Assembly (NCBI GenBank): GCA_041389495.1
Contig: JAWKRT010000002.1
Location: 1,224,956-1,288,955 of the forward strand
DNA length: 64,000 nt
DNA from: Myxococcota bacterium
Lineage (GTDB): Bacteria; Myxococcota_A; UBA9160; UBA4427
Reading direction: 5' to 3'
In this document: piece by piece, positions 33,463 to 44,473 of the stretch
How the letters are laid out: every line of letters starts with the position of its first letter
Position numbering within the stretch: position 1 is the first letter of the stretch
Position numbers and translations under genes: made by a program
The notes under the pieces: generated by a model
What the model was told of the DNA's origin: nothing
Database searches by the model: none
The model's input: the letters and a program-made list of their open reading frames with translations, nothing else

Positions 33463-35352
33463 ATGTCGTCGTTCCCGAACCCGCCTCGGCTCGCGCGCAT
33501 CGCGCGCGGCGACACCCCGGTGCCGGACGACGGCGGCGTGCGGGAGCGGGCGGAGCGGCGACGACGGCGCGAGGCATGGGACGCGCGACGCTACCGCAGC
33601 GCCCTCGTCCCGATCATCCGCGAGGTGCTCGCCGCACTCGACGCCCGCGCGGACGACGGCGCGCCGCTCCCGCCCGACGTGCTCGACCGCATCCTCCGGC
33701 GCCACCCGCGCGACGGCGCGGGGCTCTTCTCGCGCAGCGAGCTGATCGAGGGCTGCCGCGCGCTGGCGCGCGAGGAGGCGTTCGCCGCCGACGTCGAGCG
33801 CTTCGCCCGCGGCGTGCGGCGCAAGCGCGTCCGCACGCTCTCGGGCGTCGCGCCGGTCACGGTGTTCACGCCTCCGTTCCCGTGCCCCGGGCGCTGCGTC
33901 TTCTGTCCGAACGACGTGCGCATGCCCAAGAGCTACCTGGCGGCGGAGCCCGGCGCGCAGCGCGCCGCCGACCACGGCTTCGATCCGTACCGGCAGACGT
34001 GGAGCCGGCTCGCCGCCTTCCGCGCGACGGGCCACGCGACGGACAAGGTCGAGGTGATCGTCCTCGGCGGCACCTGGTCGAGCCACCCCGAGGCCTATCG
34101 ACGCGGGTTCGTCGCGCGCGTGTTCGACGCGATCTCGGACTTCGGCGAGGGCATCGACCGGCGAGCCGCCGCCGCCGCGAACGGCGCGGCGGAGCCGTCG
34201 CTCCCGCTCGACGACGCGGCGGCCTGCGACGCGCTCGGCACAGGCCGCTACAACCGCGCGGTCCGCGCGCGCGCCCGCCGGCGGGCCGCCGCGGGCGAGG
34301 GCGCGGTCGCGAGCTGGGACGACGTGGCCGCCGCCCACGCGCGCAACGAGTCCGCGCCGGCGCGCTGCGTCGGCCTCTCGTTCGAGACCCGTCCGGACCT
34401 CGTGACGCCCGACGAGATCCGCCGCCTGCGCCGGCTCGGCGCGACGAAGGTGCAGCTCGGCGTCCAGAGCCTCGACGACGACGTGCTGCGCGCGAGCGCG
34501 CGAGGGCACGACGTCGCGACGACGCATCGCGCGATCGCGCTGCTGCGCGCCGCGGGCTTCAAGATCCAGCTTCACTGGATGCCGAACCTCCCGGGTGCGA
34601 CGGCGGCGTCGGACGCGCGCGATGCGGGCCGGCTGTTCGCCGACCCGCGCGTGCGCCCGGACGAGCTCAAGGTGTACCCGTGCGTGCTCGTCGAGAGCGC
34701 GGAGCTCGCCGCCCTGTACGCGCGCGGCGCGTGGCATCCGTACGAGCGCGACGACCTGGTCGAGGTGCTCGTCGCGGCGCTCGCGAGCGCGCCGCGCTGG
34801 TGTCGCGTCACGCGCGTGATCCGCGACATCTCGTCCGACGACATCGCGGCGGGCAACAAGGAGACGAACCTGCGCGAGACCGCGGAGCGCGAGCTCGCGC
34901 GGCGCGGTCTTCGCGCGAGCGACATCCGCGCGCGCGAGGTGCGGGGCGAGAGGGTCGACGCGGCGGAGCTTCGCGCGCTCGAGACGCGCTATGCGACGTC
35001 GACGGGCGACGAGGTCTTCCTCGAACTCGTCGACGAGCGCGACGCGATCGCCGGGTTCCTGCGGCTGCACCTGCCGAGCGCGGAGGCGCCGGCTCCCGAG
35101 GAGCTCGTCGGGAGCGCGGTCGTGCGCGAGCTGCACGTGTACGGCGAGGCACAGCCGCTCGGGCGCGTGGCCCCGACCGCGGTGCAGCATCGCGGGCTCG
35201 GCGGGCGGCTGCTCGAGCGGGCGGCCGCGCTCGCCCGCGAGTCGGGCTACGGCAGCCTCGCGGTCATCAGCGCGGTGGGCACGCGCGCCTACTATCGCGC
35301 GCGCGGGTTCGCGGACGGCGCGCTCTACCAGCACCGGTCGCTGTCGACCTAG
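33463..35352 (+). CDS. elp3: Bacterial Elp3: radical SAM/GNAT tRNA wobble-uridine carboxymethyl transferase
   Basis: This 629-residue protein combines a radical SAM domain and a C-terminal GNAT acetyltransferase domain, as in Elongator subunit 3. The Fe-S cluster Cys are C141, C145 and C148 (CPGRCVFC). Downstream hallmarks are LGGTWSSHPEAYRRGF, VGLSFETRPD, KVQLGVQSLDD, FKIQLHWMPNLPG and RVIRDISSDDI. The GNAT part (about 535-629) has LHVYGEAQPLG and QHRGLGGRLL, the acetyl-CoA site. It should build the cm5 group on U34 of tRNA from acetyl-CoA. The start chosen is the ATG at 33463. An upstream ATG at 33430 would run into the divergent gene. Bacterial Elp3 genes exist but are uncommon. Confidence 0.93.
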   Translation: MSSFPNPPRLARIARGDTPVPDDGGVRERAERRRRREAWDARRYRSALVPIIREVLAALDARADDGAPLPPDVLDRILRRHPRDGAGLFSRSELIEGCRALAREEAFAADVERFARGVRRKRVRTLSGVAPVTVFTPPFPCPGRCVFCPNDVRMPKSYLAAEPGAQRAADHGFDPYRQTWSRLAAFRATGHATDKVEVIVLGGTWSSHPEAYRRGFVARVFDAISDFGEGIDRRAAAAANGAAEPSLPLDDAAACDALGTGRYNRAVRARARRRAAAGEGAVASWDDVAAAHARNESAPARCVGLSFETRPDLVTPDEIRRLRRLGATKVQLGVQSLDDDVLRASARGHDVATTHRAIALLRAAGFKIQLHWMPNLPGATAASDARDAGRLFADPRVRPDELKVYPCVLVESAELAALYARGAWHPYERDDLVEVLVAALASAPRWCRVTRVIRDISSDDIAAGNKETNLRETAERELARRGLRASDIRAREVRGERVDAAELRALETRYATSTGDEVFLELVDERDAIAGFLRLHLPSAEAPAPEELVGSAVVRELHVYGEAQPLGRVAPTAVQHRGLGGRLLERAAALARESGYGSLAVISAVGTRAYYRARGFADGALYQHRSLST

Positions 35353-35360
35353 CATCGAGT

Positions 35361-35377
35361 GCCGGGCGGCGCCCGGC
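35361..35377. terminator. Terminator-like hairpin between elp3 and clpB
   Basis: GCCGGGC (35361-35367) and GCCCGGC (35371-35377) form a perfect 7-bp stem with a 3-base loop in the 49-base gap between two convergent genes. No T-tract is present. Confidence 0.5.
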
Positions 35378-35401
35378 CGCGCGCCCGACGGCGCGCCGCG
35401 A

Positions 35402-37996
<2,595 letters not shown>

Positions 37997-38068
37997 GGCG
38001 GCGGACCTTCGACACGCGATCGCCGTGTCAACCGCGGCGGTCGATCGCGATCGAAGGTCCGCCTCCGA

Positions 38069-39559
38069 TCAGCCGCGACTGCGGCGCACGACCACGTACT
38101 GCGTGCGATCGTCGCGGCGGATCAGCAGCAGCACGCTCGGGTCGTCGCCCGCGACGAGCCTGCGCACGTCCTCCGGCGACGCGACCGGCTGCTGGTCGAC
38201 CTCGAGCAGGAGGTCGCCGCGGCGCAGCCCGGCCGCGGCCGCCGGCGATCCGGGCGCCACGTTCGAGATCACGACGCCGTCGTCCGGCTCGACGCCGAGC
38301 CGCTCGGCGAGCTCGGGCGTGAGCGACTGCAGCCCGAGGCCGAGCTCGCCGCGCGCCGGCGCGCTCGCGGGAACGCTCTGCGAGTCGTCGGGCAGCTCGC
38401 CGAGCCGCACCTGCAGCGTCTCGCGCCGCCCCTTCCGGAGCACGGTGACGTCGACGTCGCTGTCGACCCGCGAGTTGGCGACGATGCGCGGAAGCTCGTT
38501 CATCTTGCCGATCTTCTGGCCGTCGAACTCGACGATCACGTCGCCGCGGCGCAGCCCCGCCCGCTGCGCGGGCCCGTCGCCCTGCACCTCGTTCACGAGG
38601 GCGCCGGTGTCGGCGTCGAGCCCGAAGCCCTCCGCGAGCTCCGGCGTGAGGTCCTGGATCACGACGCCGAGCCACGCGCGCTGCACGCGCCCCGTCGCGT
38701 GGAGCTGCGGGAGGATGTGCTTCGCCATGTTGATCGGGATCGTGAAGCCGACGGTGTTGGCGTTCGGCCGGATGGCCGTGTTGATGCCGATCACCTCGCC
38801 CGCCAGGTTGAGCAGCGGCCCGCCCGAGTTGCCGGGGTTGATCGCGGCATCGGTCTGGATGAAGTCGTCGTACGGCCCCTCGCCGATGTAGCGCCCCTTC
38901 GCGCTCACGATGCCCACGGTGACCGTGTGCGTGAGCCCGAACGGGTTGCCGATCGCCATCACCCAGTCGCCGGGGCGCACCACGTCCGAGTCGCCGAGCG
39001 CGATCGGCGTCAGCTCCTTCGCGCCGTCGATGTGGACGAGCGCGATGTCCGTCTTGTCGTCGATGCCGACGACGCGTCCCGGATGCTTCTCGCCGTTCTT
39101 GAGCTCGACCTCGATCTCGCTCGCGCCGCGGACGACGTGGGCGTTGGTGACGATGTCGCCGTCCTCGTTCAGCACGAAGCCGCTGCCGATGCCGCCGCCG
39201 CGGGGCATCGGCGCGTTCGGGAACGGGAAGCCGAAGAAGTGCTCGAACGGCGCCATGTCGGGCGCGCCGCCGACCGGCTCCGCCGCCTTCGCGACGATCG
39301 TGACGACGGCCGGCGAGACGCGTTCGGCGAGCTCGGCGAAGCCCTGCGGCACGCCGCCCGGGACGATCGGCGCCGCGCCGCTCCCTTCCTTCCAGCGGAG
39401 CTCGGGCTTCGCGGCTTCGTCCTTGCCTCCGAACAGGTCGAACGCGTGCGCGGCGGCGCCGTCGCGATCGATCCGCACGTCGACGTCGACGTAGGGGCTC
39501 GCCAGCCACGCGAGCGCGGCCGCTGCGGCGGCCGATGCGACGATCTTCGTCCTGCGCAT
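38069..39559 (-). CDS. HtrA/DegP-like periplasmic serine protease
   Basis: This 496-residue Do-type protease has an N-terminal signal or anchor (about 7-22), a trypsin-like domain with His in VTNAHVVRG (about 142), Asp in DIALVHID (about 172) and Ser in NPGNSGGPL (about 247), then two PDZ domains (about 285-375 and 400-490). It degrades or refolds damaged proteins in the envelope. The ATG follows GGAG. A second HtrA gene lies upstream in the same orientation, separated by 206 bases with an 18-bp tandem repeat. All three catalytic residues are present. Confidence 0.94.
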   Translation of the reverse strand: MRRTKIVASAAAAAALAWLASPYVDVDVRIDRDGAAAHAFDLFGGKDEAAKPELRWKEGSGAAPIVPGGVPQGFAELAERVSPAVVTIVAKAAEPVGGAPDMAPFEHFFGFPFPNAPMPRGGGIGSGFVLNEDGDIVTNAHVVRGASEIEVELKNGEKHPGRVVGIDDKTDIALVHIDGAKELTPIALGDSDVVRPGDWVMAIGNPFGLTHTVTVGIVSAKGRYIGEGPYDDFIQTDAAINPGNSGGPLLNLAGEVIGINTAIRPNANTVGFTIPINMAKHILPQLHATGRVQRAWLGVVIQDLTPELAEGFGLDADTGALVNEVQGDGPAQRAGLRRGDVIVEFDGQKIGKMNELPRIVANSRVDSDVDVTVLRKGRRETLQVRLGELPDDSQSVPASAPARGELGLGLQSLTPELAERLGVEPDDGVVISNVAPGSPAAAAGLRRGDLLLEVDQQPVASPEDVRRLVAGDDPSVLLLIRRDDRTQYVVVRRSRG

Positions 39560-39672
39560 GGATCACTCTCCTCCGCGCTCGCGGGCGCCGCGAGCTGGCG
39601 CTACCGACCCCACCGCCCGCGCCGCGGTTCGCGCGCGCCGGCACCGCGCGCGGCCGGCGCGGCTCCGTCCCG

Positions 39673-39775
39673 CGTTCATCGCACGTCCGGCGTTCATCGC
39701 ACGTCCGGCGTTCATCGCACGTCCGGCGTTCATCGCACGTCCGGCGTTCATCGCACGTCCCGCGTTCATCGCACG
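39673..39775. repeat. 18-bp tandem repeat (about 5.7 copies) directly after an HtrA gene
   Basis: The unit CGTTCATCGCACGTCCGG is repeated from 39673: four exact copies (39673-39744), a fifth with one change (39745-39762) and a partial sixth (39763-39775). The sixth contains the stop codon of the HtrA gene at 39766. Thus the last codons of the gene (minus strand CGTGCGATGAACG) look like the seed that was duplicated outward. Each unit has an ATGA on the minus strand. Array sizes like this change by replication slippage. Confidence 0.95.
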
Positions 39776-41199
39776 GGGAGCGTGACGTGGTAGCGGTTCG
39801 CGCCGCGCGCGACGACGAGCTGGGCGCCGCTGCGGTAGCGGAGGTCGGCCATGGCATCGCGCAGCGCGCGCTCCCCGTCGAGCTCCTGGCCGTTGACGGC
39901 GAGCAGCACGTCGCCCGGTTGGAACCCGATGCGCTCGGCGTTCGTCTTGGATGCGACCCTGCGGACGACGAAGCCGCCGCCGCGGTTCGCCTCGATCTCG
40001 AGCCCGAGGAGCTCGCGCGACATGCCGAGCGCGCGCTCGAGGGGCAGCTCGCGCGCGACGAGCGTGCGGCGGAGCGTCGCGCCGTCGCGCCACACGGTGA
40101 GATCGATGCGCTGGTTCGTGCGCACGCCCCGCAGCGAGGCGTAGAAGTCCTGTGCGTTGCGCAGGGTGCGGGCGTCCATCTGGGTGACGATGTCGCCTCG
40201 TTCGATGCCCGCTTCCGCGCCCGGGCTCCCGGCCTCGACGCCGTTGACGATGACGCCGCGCACCTGCTCGGGGAGCGAGAGCACGTCGTGCAGCGACGGG
40301 TCGAGGTCCTGGAAGTAGAGGCCGAGCCACACGGGCTGCGGCGCACCGTAGGTGATGAGCTCGTCGATCACGCGCTTCGCGACGTCGATCGGAATCGCGA
40401 AGCCGATCATCTGCGCCGGCTGATCGGAGCGCCAGAACACCGCCGTGTTGATGCCGATCAGCGTCCCCTCGGCGTTGAGCAGCGGCCCGCCCGAGTTGCC
40501 CGGGTTGATCGACGCGTCGGTCTGGATCAGCCCGTGCATCGCGTTGCCGTCCTGCGTCGTGAGCGAGCGGTCGACCGCGGAGATGACGCCCGTCGTCACC
40601 GTGTTCGAGAAGCCGTGCGGGTTGCCGATCGCGACGACGGGCTCGCCGACGAGCAGGTCGTTCGAGTGCCCGAGCTCGATCCACGGCAGGTCCTCGTCCG
40701 TCTCGACGCGCAGGACGGCGAGATCGTTCCGCTCGTCGACGCCGATGAGCGTCGCGGTCGCGTCGCGGCCGTCCGCGAGCGTCACGCGGATCGCACTGGC
40801 GCGGCTCACGACGTGCGCGTTCGTGAGCACGTGGCGGTGCGCGTCGATCAGCACGCCCGAGCCGAGGCTCTGCACCGTCTGCGAGCGGCGCGGCTCGAAG
40901 AACTCCTCGAAGTAGCGGTCGAGGAACGGGTCGGCGGGAAAGGGCGAGCGGAAGGGGCTGCGCACGATGCGCTCGGTCGTGATGTTGACGACCGCCGGGC
41001 CGACCTTCTCGACCGTCCGCACGGTCGGCGTGCGCCGCGGCGAGGCGTCGTCGGCGACCACCGGCGGCGCAGGCTGCAGCGCCCACAGCGCGACGGTGGC
41101 GGCGACCGCGAGCGCGCCCGCCTGCAGGACGCGCGCCGCGCGGCGGCGCCCGCGCGCACTCGCCGCGCTTCCCGACCCCGATGCCTTCATCGCTCCCAT
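39766..41199 (-). CDS. Second HtrA/DegP-like serine protease
   Basis: This 477-residue paralogue of the neighbouring protease has an N-terminal membrane segment (about 21-40, VLQAGALAVAATVAL), the catalytic His in LTNAHVVSR (about 127), Asp in RNDLAVLRV (about 159) and Ser in INPGNSGGPLL (about 238), then PDZ domains at about 265-355 and 385-470. It differs from the first in its linker (RSPFRSPFPADPF) and PDZ sequences, so the two may handle different clients. The 3' end runs into the 18-bp repeat array. Role: envelope protein quality control. Confidence 0.94.
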   Translation of the reverse strand: MGAMKASGSGSAASARGRRRAARVLQAGALAVAATVALWALQPAPPVVADDASPRRTPTVRTVEKVGPAVVNITTERIVRSPFRSPFPADPFLDRYFEEFFEPRRSQTVQSLGSGVLIDAHRHVLTNAHVVSRASAIRVTLADGRDATATLIGVDERNDLAVLRVETDEDLPWIELGHSNDLLVGEPVVAIGNPHGFSNTVTTGVISAVDRSLTTQDGNAMHGLIQTDASINPGNSGGPLLNAEGTLIGINTAVFWRSDQPAQMIGFAIPIDVAKRVIDELITYGAPQPVWLGLYFQDLDPSLHDVLSLPEQVRGVIVNGVEAGSPGAEAGIERGDIVTQMDARTLRNAQDFYASLRGVRTNQRIDLTVWRDGATLRRTLVARELPLERALGMSRELLGLEIEANRGGGFVVRRVASKTNAERIGFQPGDVLLAVNGQELDGERALRDAMADLRYRSGAQLVVARGANRYHVTLPVR

Positions 41200-41242
41200 C
41201 GCGCAGCCTCCCTCGCGCGCCGGGCGCGCGCCCGGCGGTCGC

Positions 41243-41971
41243 CTAACGAGCGCCCGCGCCGCTCCCGGCCGCGGCCGCGGCGTCGAGTGCGTCGCGCAGC
41301 GCGCGCGCGGCCGCGAGCGGGTCGGTGGCCGCCAGCACCGCGCCGCTCACCGCCACGCCCGCCGCGCCCGCGCGCACGACGTCGCCGCACGCGCGCGCTT
41401 CGATGCCACCTTGTGCGAGCACGCGCAACCCGGGAGCGGCGCCCAGGGCGTCGGCGAGGCCCCGGATGCCGTGGGGGCGCCGCGAGGCCGGCTTCGAGAG
41501 CGGCTCGAACACGGGCGCGAGATGGGCGTAGTCGGCGCCCGCCGCGGCCGCGGCGGCGAGCCCATCGGCATCGTGCGCGGAGACGCCGACGAGCGCGCGT
41601 TCGCCGACGAGCCGTCGCGCCTCCGCGACGCCGACCGCGTCGAATCCGAGGTGCACGCCGATCGCGGCGCCATCGACGCCCTCGTGGGCGAGGGCCGCGC
41701 GCGCGGCGAGCGCGACGTCGAGTCGCCGGTTCACGAGGATGCGCGGCGCGACGGCGTCCGCGCCTTCGCGAGCCGCCGCGGCCGCGCCGCGGAAGGCCGC
41801 GGCGCCGAGCTCGCACACGAGCGCGAGCAGCGCGCGTCCGTCGAGCTCGCGGTCGCGCACCTGGAGCCAGTCGGCCCCGGCGGCGAACGCGCACTCGACG
41901 ATCTCCGCGAGCGGCCGCAGCGCGGCGCGGCGGTCGATCACCAGGACGAGCAGGGGGCGAGCGGAGCTCAG
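41243..41971 (-). CDS. thiE: Thiamine phosphate synthase ThiE-like, start uncertain
   Basis: The protein is a TIM barrel that joins the thiazole phosphate and pyrimidine diphosphate halves of thiamine. Visible landmarks: LVIDRRAAL at the first strand, GADWLQVRDREL (about 35-46), ILVNRRLDVAL, AIGVHLGFDAV, ALVGVSAHD, ADYAHLAPVFEPLSKP and VLAQGGIEA. In frame there is no ATG, GTG or TTG at a natural site. The coordinates assume a CTG that overlaps the ThiG stop (CTGA), while a GTG at 41939-41941 is possible but would remove the start of strand 1. The order ThiS-ThiG-ThiE on one strand makes a thiamine operon. The substrate loops look complete. Confidence 0.82.
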   Translation of the reverse strand: MSSARPLLVLVIDRRAALRPLAEIVECAFAAGADWLQVRDRELDGRALLALVCELGAAAFRGAAAAAREGADAVAPRILVNRRLDVALAARAALAHEGVDGAAIGVHLGFDAVGVAEARRLVGERALVGVSAHDADGLAAAAAAGADYAHLAPVFEPLSKPASRRPHGIRGLADALGAAPGLRVLAQGGIEARACGDVVRAGAAGVAVSGAVLAATDPLAAARALRDALDAAAAAGSGAGAR

Positions 41972-42744
41972 AGGTTGGCGAGCCCGTCGAGCGGGCTCGA
42001 CGCGGTCGCGTAGAGCCGCCGCGGCATGCGTCCGGCCTCGTAGGCCTCGCGCCCGGCCTCGACGCCGAGCCGCATCGCGCGCGCCATCTTCACCGGGTCC
42101 TTCGCGGCGGCGATCGCCGTGTTCATCAGCACGGCGGTGGCGCCGAGCTCCATCGCGACGGCGGCGTCGCTCGCCGTGCCGACGCCCGCGTCGACGATCA
42201 CCGGCACCTCGACCGTCTCGAGGATGATGCGCAGGTTCGCAGGGTTGCGGATGCCGAGGCCCGAGCCGATCGGCGCGGCGAGCGGCATCACGGCCGGGCA
42301 GCCCATCGCCGCGAGCCGCTGGCAGGCGACCGGATCGTCGGTGATGTAGGGGAGGACGGTGAACCCGTCGTCGAGCAGGACCTTCGCGGCCTCGAGCGTC
42401 GCGGGCACGTCGGGGAAGAGCGTGCGCTCGTCGCCGATCACCTCGAGCTTCACGAGGCTCGTGCCGAGCAGCTCGCGCGCGAGGCGCGCGGTGGCGACGG
42501 CGGAGTCGACGTCGTAGCAGCCGGCGGTGTTGGGCAGGATGGCGAAGCGGTCGGGCGAGAGGACGTCGAGCAGGCTCGGCCCCTTGCTCCGGTCGAGGTT
42601 CACGCGGCGCAGCGCGACCGTGACCATCTGCGCGCCCGACGCCTCGGCGCACGCGAGGTTCTCCTCGAACGACGCGTACTTGCCCGAGCCGATGATCAGG
42701 CGCGACGTGAACGTGTGCGCGCCGAGGGTGTAGCTGCCCGACAT
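41968..42744 (-). CDS. thiG: Thiazole synthase ThiG
   Basis: This 258-residue TIM-barrel enzyme forms the thiazole ring from deoxyxylulose phosphate, dehydroglycine and the ThiS thiocarboxylate. The opening LGAHTFTSRLIIGSGKY, the Schiff-base Lys in SLVKLEVIGD (about residue 97), VMPLAAPIGSGLGI and VIVDAGVGTASDAA are typical. The ATG at 42742-42744 comes one base after the end of the ThiS gene (stop codon 42746-42748), which ties the two stoichiometrically. The gene is complete. Confidence 0.96.
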   Translation of the reverse strand: MSGSYTLGAHTFTSRLIIGSGKYASFEENLACAEASGAQMVTVALRRVNLDRSKGPSLLDVLSPDRFAILPNTAGCYDVDSAVATARLARELLGTSLVKLEVIGDERTLFPDVPATLEAAKVLLDDGFTVLPYITDDPVACQRLAAMGCPAVMPLAAPIGSGLGIRNPANLRIILETVEVPVIVDAGVGTASDAAVAMELGATAVLMNTAIAAAKDPVKMARAMRLGVEAGREAYEAGRMPRRLYATASSPLDGLANL

Positions 42745-42745
42745 C

Positions 42746-42961
42746 TCATCCCCCTCCGACCGCTTCGAGGATCTCGATGCGATCGCCCGCGTCGATCGCC
42801 GTGGACGCGTACCGCGAGCGCGGGACGACGCTGCGATTGCGCGCCACCGCGACGCGCCGGCCGGCGAGCCCGAGCGAGGCGAGCAGCTCGGCGACCGTGC
42901 AGCCGCTGCCGAGGTCGTGGCGCTCGCCGTTGACCGTGATCTCGAGGCCGCCCGTCGACAC
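42746..42961 (-). CDS. thiS: Sulfur carrier protein ThiS
   Basis: This 71-residue ubiquitin-like protein starts EITVNGERHDLGSG and ends EAVGGG. The C-terminal Gly-Gly is the residue that ThiF adenylates and that carries the sulfur. The GTG start (42959-42961) has no Shine-Dalgarno sequence, but TAGCAT lies 7 bases upstream, so the thiamine operon may be leaderless. No ThiF or ThiO is in the window. I looked for a thiamine riboswitch in the 230 bases upstream and saw none of its conserved bases. Confidence 0.92.
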   Translation of the reverse strand: MSTGGLEITVNGERHDLGSGCTVAELLASLGLAGRRVAVARNRSVVPRSRYASTAIDAGDRIEILEAVGGG

Positions 42962-42968
42962 GGCGGCG

Positions 42969-42974
42969 ATGCTA
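42969..42974 (-). promoter_or_regulatory. -10 element of a leaderless transcript (thiS operon)
   Basis: On the minus strand TAGCAT stands 7 bases before the GTG of ThiS. No -35 element is obvious at 16-18 bases. Same arrangement as at 20852, 33450 and 48186. Confidence 0.4.
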
Positions 42975-43190
42975 GCGCTTCGCGCCGCCGCGGCGGCGCG
43001 GGCCGTGCGCGCGAACGGCTACCGTTCGGCCGCCGATCGCGGGCCGGGATCCCCCGCGCGAGCGACCGGCGGCCGGTGCGCGGGCTCGGGGCTCGCGCGT
43101 TTCGAGCCATCGATCCACACCGACGCCGGCCCGGCTCCGCGGATGCGGCGGCGCGGATCGGGCTCGCCAGGCGGGGATGGAGGGCGGCGG

Positions 43191-44405
43191 GTGAGCGATG
43201 CGACGCACTCGAGCCGGCCGCGCGCCTGCATCGATCTCGGTGCGCTCCGCGCGAACGTGGCACGCGCGCGCGCGCTGGCGCGCGGGCGCGAGTGCATCGC
43301 CGTCGTCAAGGCCGACGGCTACGGCCACGGTGTGCTGCCGGTCGCGCGCGAGGCGCTCGCCGGCGGAGCGAGCCGCCTCGCCGTCGTCACGGTCGACGAG
43401 GCGGCCGAGCTTCGCGCCGGCGCGATCGCGTGTCCGCTGCTCGTGCTCGGCGGCGCCCGCTCGCCGGCCGAGGCGCGCGCGCTCGCCGAGGCGCGCGCCG
43501 CCGCGGTCGTCCACCACGAAGACGGCGTCGCGTGGCTCGTCGAGGCCGCGCGGCGCGCGGGGCGACGCGTTCCCGTGCAGGTCGAGGTCGACACCGGCAT
43601 GCACCGGATGGGCGTGCCCGCCGCGGAGGCGGCGGCGTTCTGCGCGCGCGTCGCCGCGCATCCGTCGCTCGCGCTGCAGGGCGTGTTCACGCACTTCGCG
43701 TGCGCCGACGACCCCGATCCGACCTCCGCGCTCGCGCAGTGTGCGCGCCTGCGCGAGGTGCTGGGCGAGCTCGCCGTGCGCGGCGTCGCGACCGGCGAGG
43801 TGCACGCCGCGAACTCGGCCGGCCTCCTCTCGCCCGCGCTGCTCGACGCGCTCCCCGAGGCGACCGCCGTGCGTCCCGGCCTCATGCTCTACGGCGTCTC
43901 GCCCGCCGCGCACCTCGGCGACGCCGGCCTTCGCCCCGTCATGAGCCTGCGCGCGCCGGTCGTCCGCATCCACGACGTGCCGCGCGGCGAAGCGGTCGGC
44001 TATGCGGCGTCGTGGCGCGCGCCGCGCGCGACGCGCGTCGCCACGCTCGCGCTCGGCTATGCGGACGGCGTCGCCTGGACGGCGGGCAGCGCGAGCTGCG
44101 ACGGGCGCGCGCGCGAGAGCGGCGCGCGCGTGTGGCTCGGCGGTGCCGCCTGCCCGGTCGTCGGTCGCATCTCGATGGACTCGATGAGCGTCGACGTCGG
44201 GCCGGCCGACGCGCTCGCGCGCGCGCCCGGAGGCGGCGCGCCGGTCGAGCTCGGCGACGAGGCCATCCTGTTCGGCCCGGACGACGAAGGGGCCGTGCCG
44301 ATCCGCGTCGAGGACGCGGCGCGCAGCGCGGGCACGCTGCACTACGAGCTGCTCGTGCGCGTCGGGCGCCGCGTCGCGCGCGAGTACACCGGCGCGAGCG
44401 TTTGA
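43191..44405 (+). CDS. alr: Alanine racemase
   Basis: This 404-residue fold type III PLP enzyme supplies D-Ala for peptidoglycan. The PLP Lys is in VVKADGYGHG (about residue 38), the catalytic Tyr of the second domain is in TLALGYADGV (about 290), and CPVVGRISMDSMSVDV (about 320) holds the substrate-binding Met region. The GTG start at 43191 has GGAGG before it. An open frame runs upstream through the thiS region but reads as low-complexity translation. It diverges from thiS and is followed after 68 bases by purD. Length and motifs are normal. Confidence 0.95.
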   Translation: MSDATHSSRPRACIDLGALRANVARARALARGRECIAVVKADGYGHGVLPVAREALAGGASRLAVVTVDEAAELRAGAIACPLLVLGGARSPAEARALAEARAAAVVHHEDGVAWLVEAARRAGRRVPVQVEVDTGMHRMGVPAAEAAAFCARVAAHPSLALQGVFTHFACADDPDPTSALAQCARLREVLGELAVRGVATGEVHAANSAGLLSPALLDALPEATAVRPGLMLYGVSPAAHLGDAGLRPVMSLRAPVVRIHDVPRGEAVGYAASWRAPRATRVATLALGYADGVAWTAGSASCDGRARESGARVWLGGAACPVVGRISMDSMSVDVGPADALARAPGGGAPVELGDEAILFGPDDEGAVPIRVEDAARSAGTLHYELLVRVGRRVAREYTGASV

Positions 44406-44473
44406 CGCGCGCGCCGCGCGAGCGCACCCTCGCGAACGTCCCTTCCCGCTCCCGTTCCCAGGAGGCTCCGAGC

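Noticed and set aside
33444..33515. Longer N terminus of the Trm9-like methyltransferase
   Set aside because: It would overlap the start of Elp3, and the added residues have no counterpart in the family. The GTG at 33443 gives a normal N terminus.
39673..39775. CRISPR array
   Set aside because: Units are contiguous 18-bp copies without spacers.
42962..43190. Thiamine riboswitch upstream of thiS
   Set aside because: None of the conserved bases (such as CUGAGA) are present on the minus strand.
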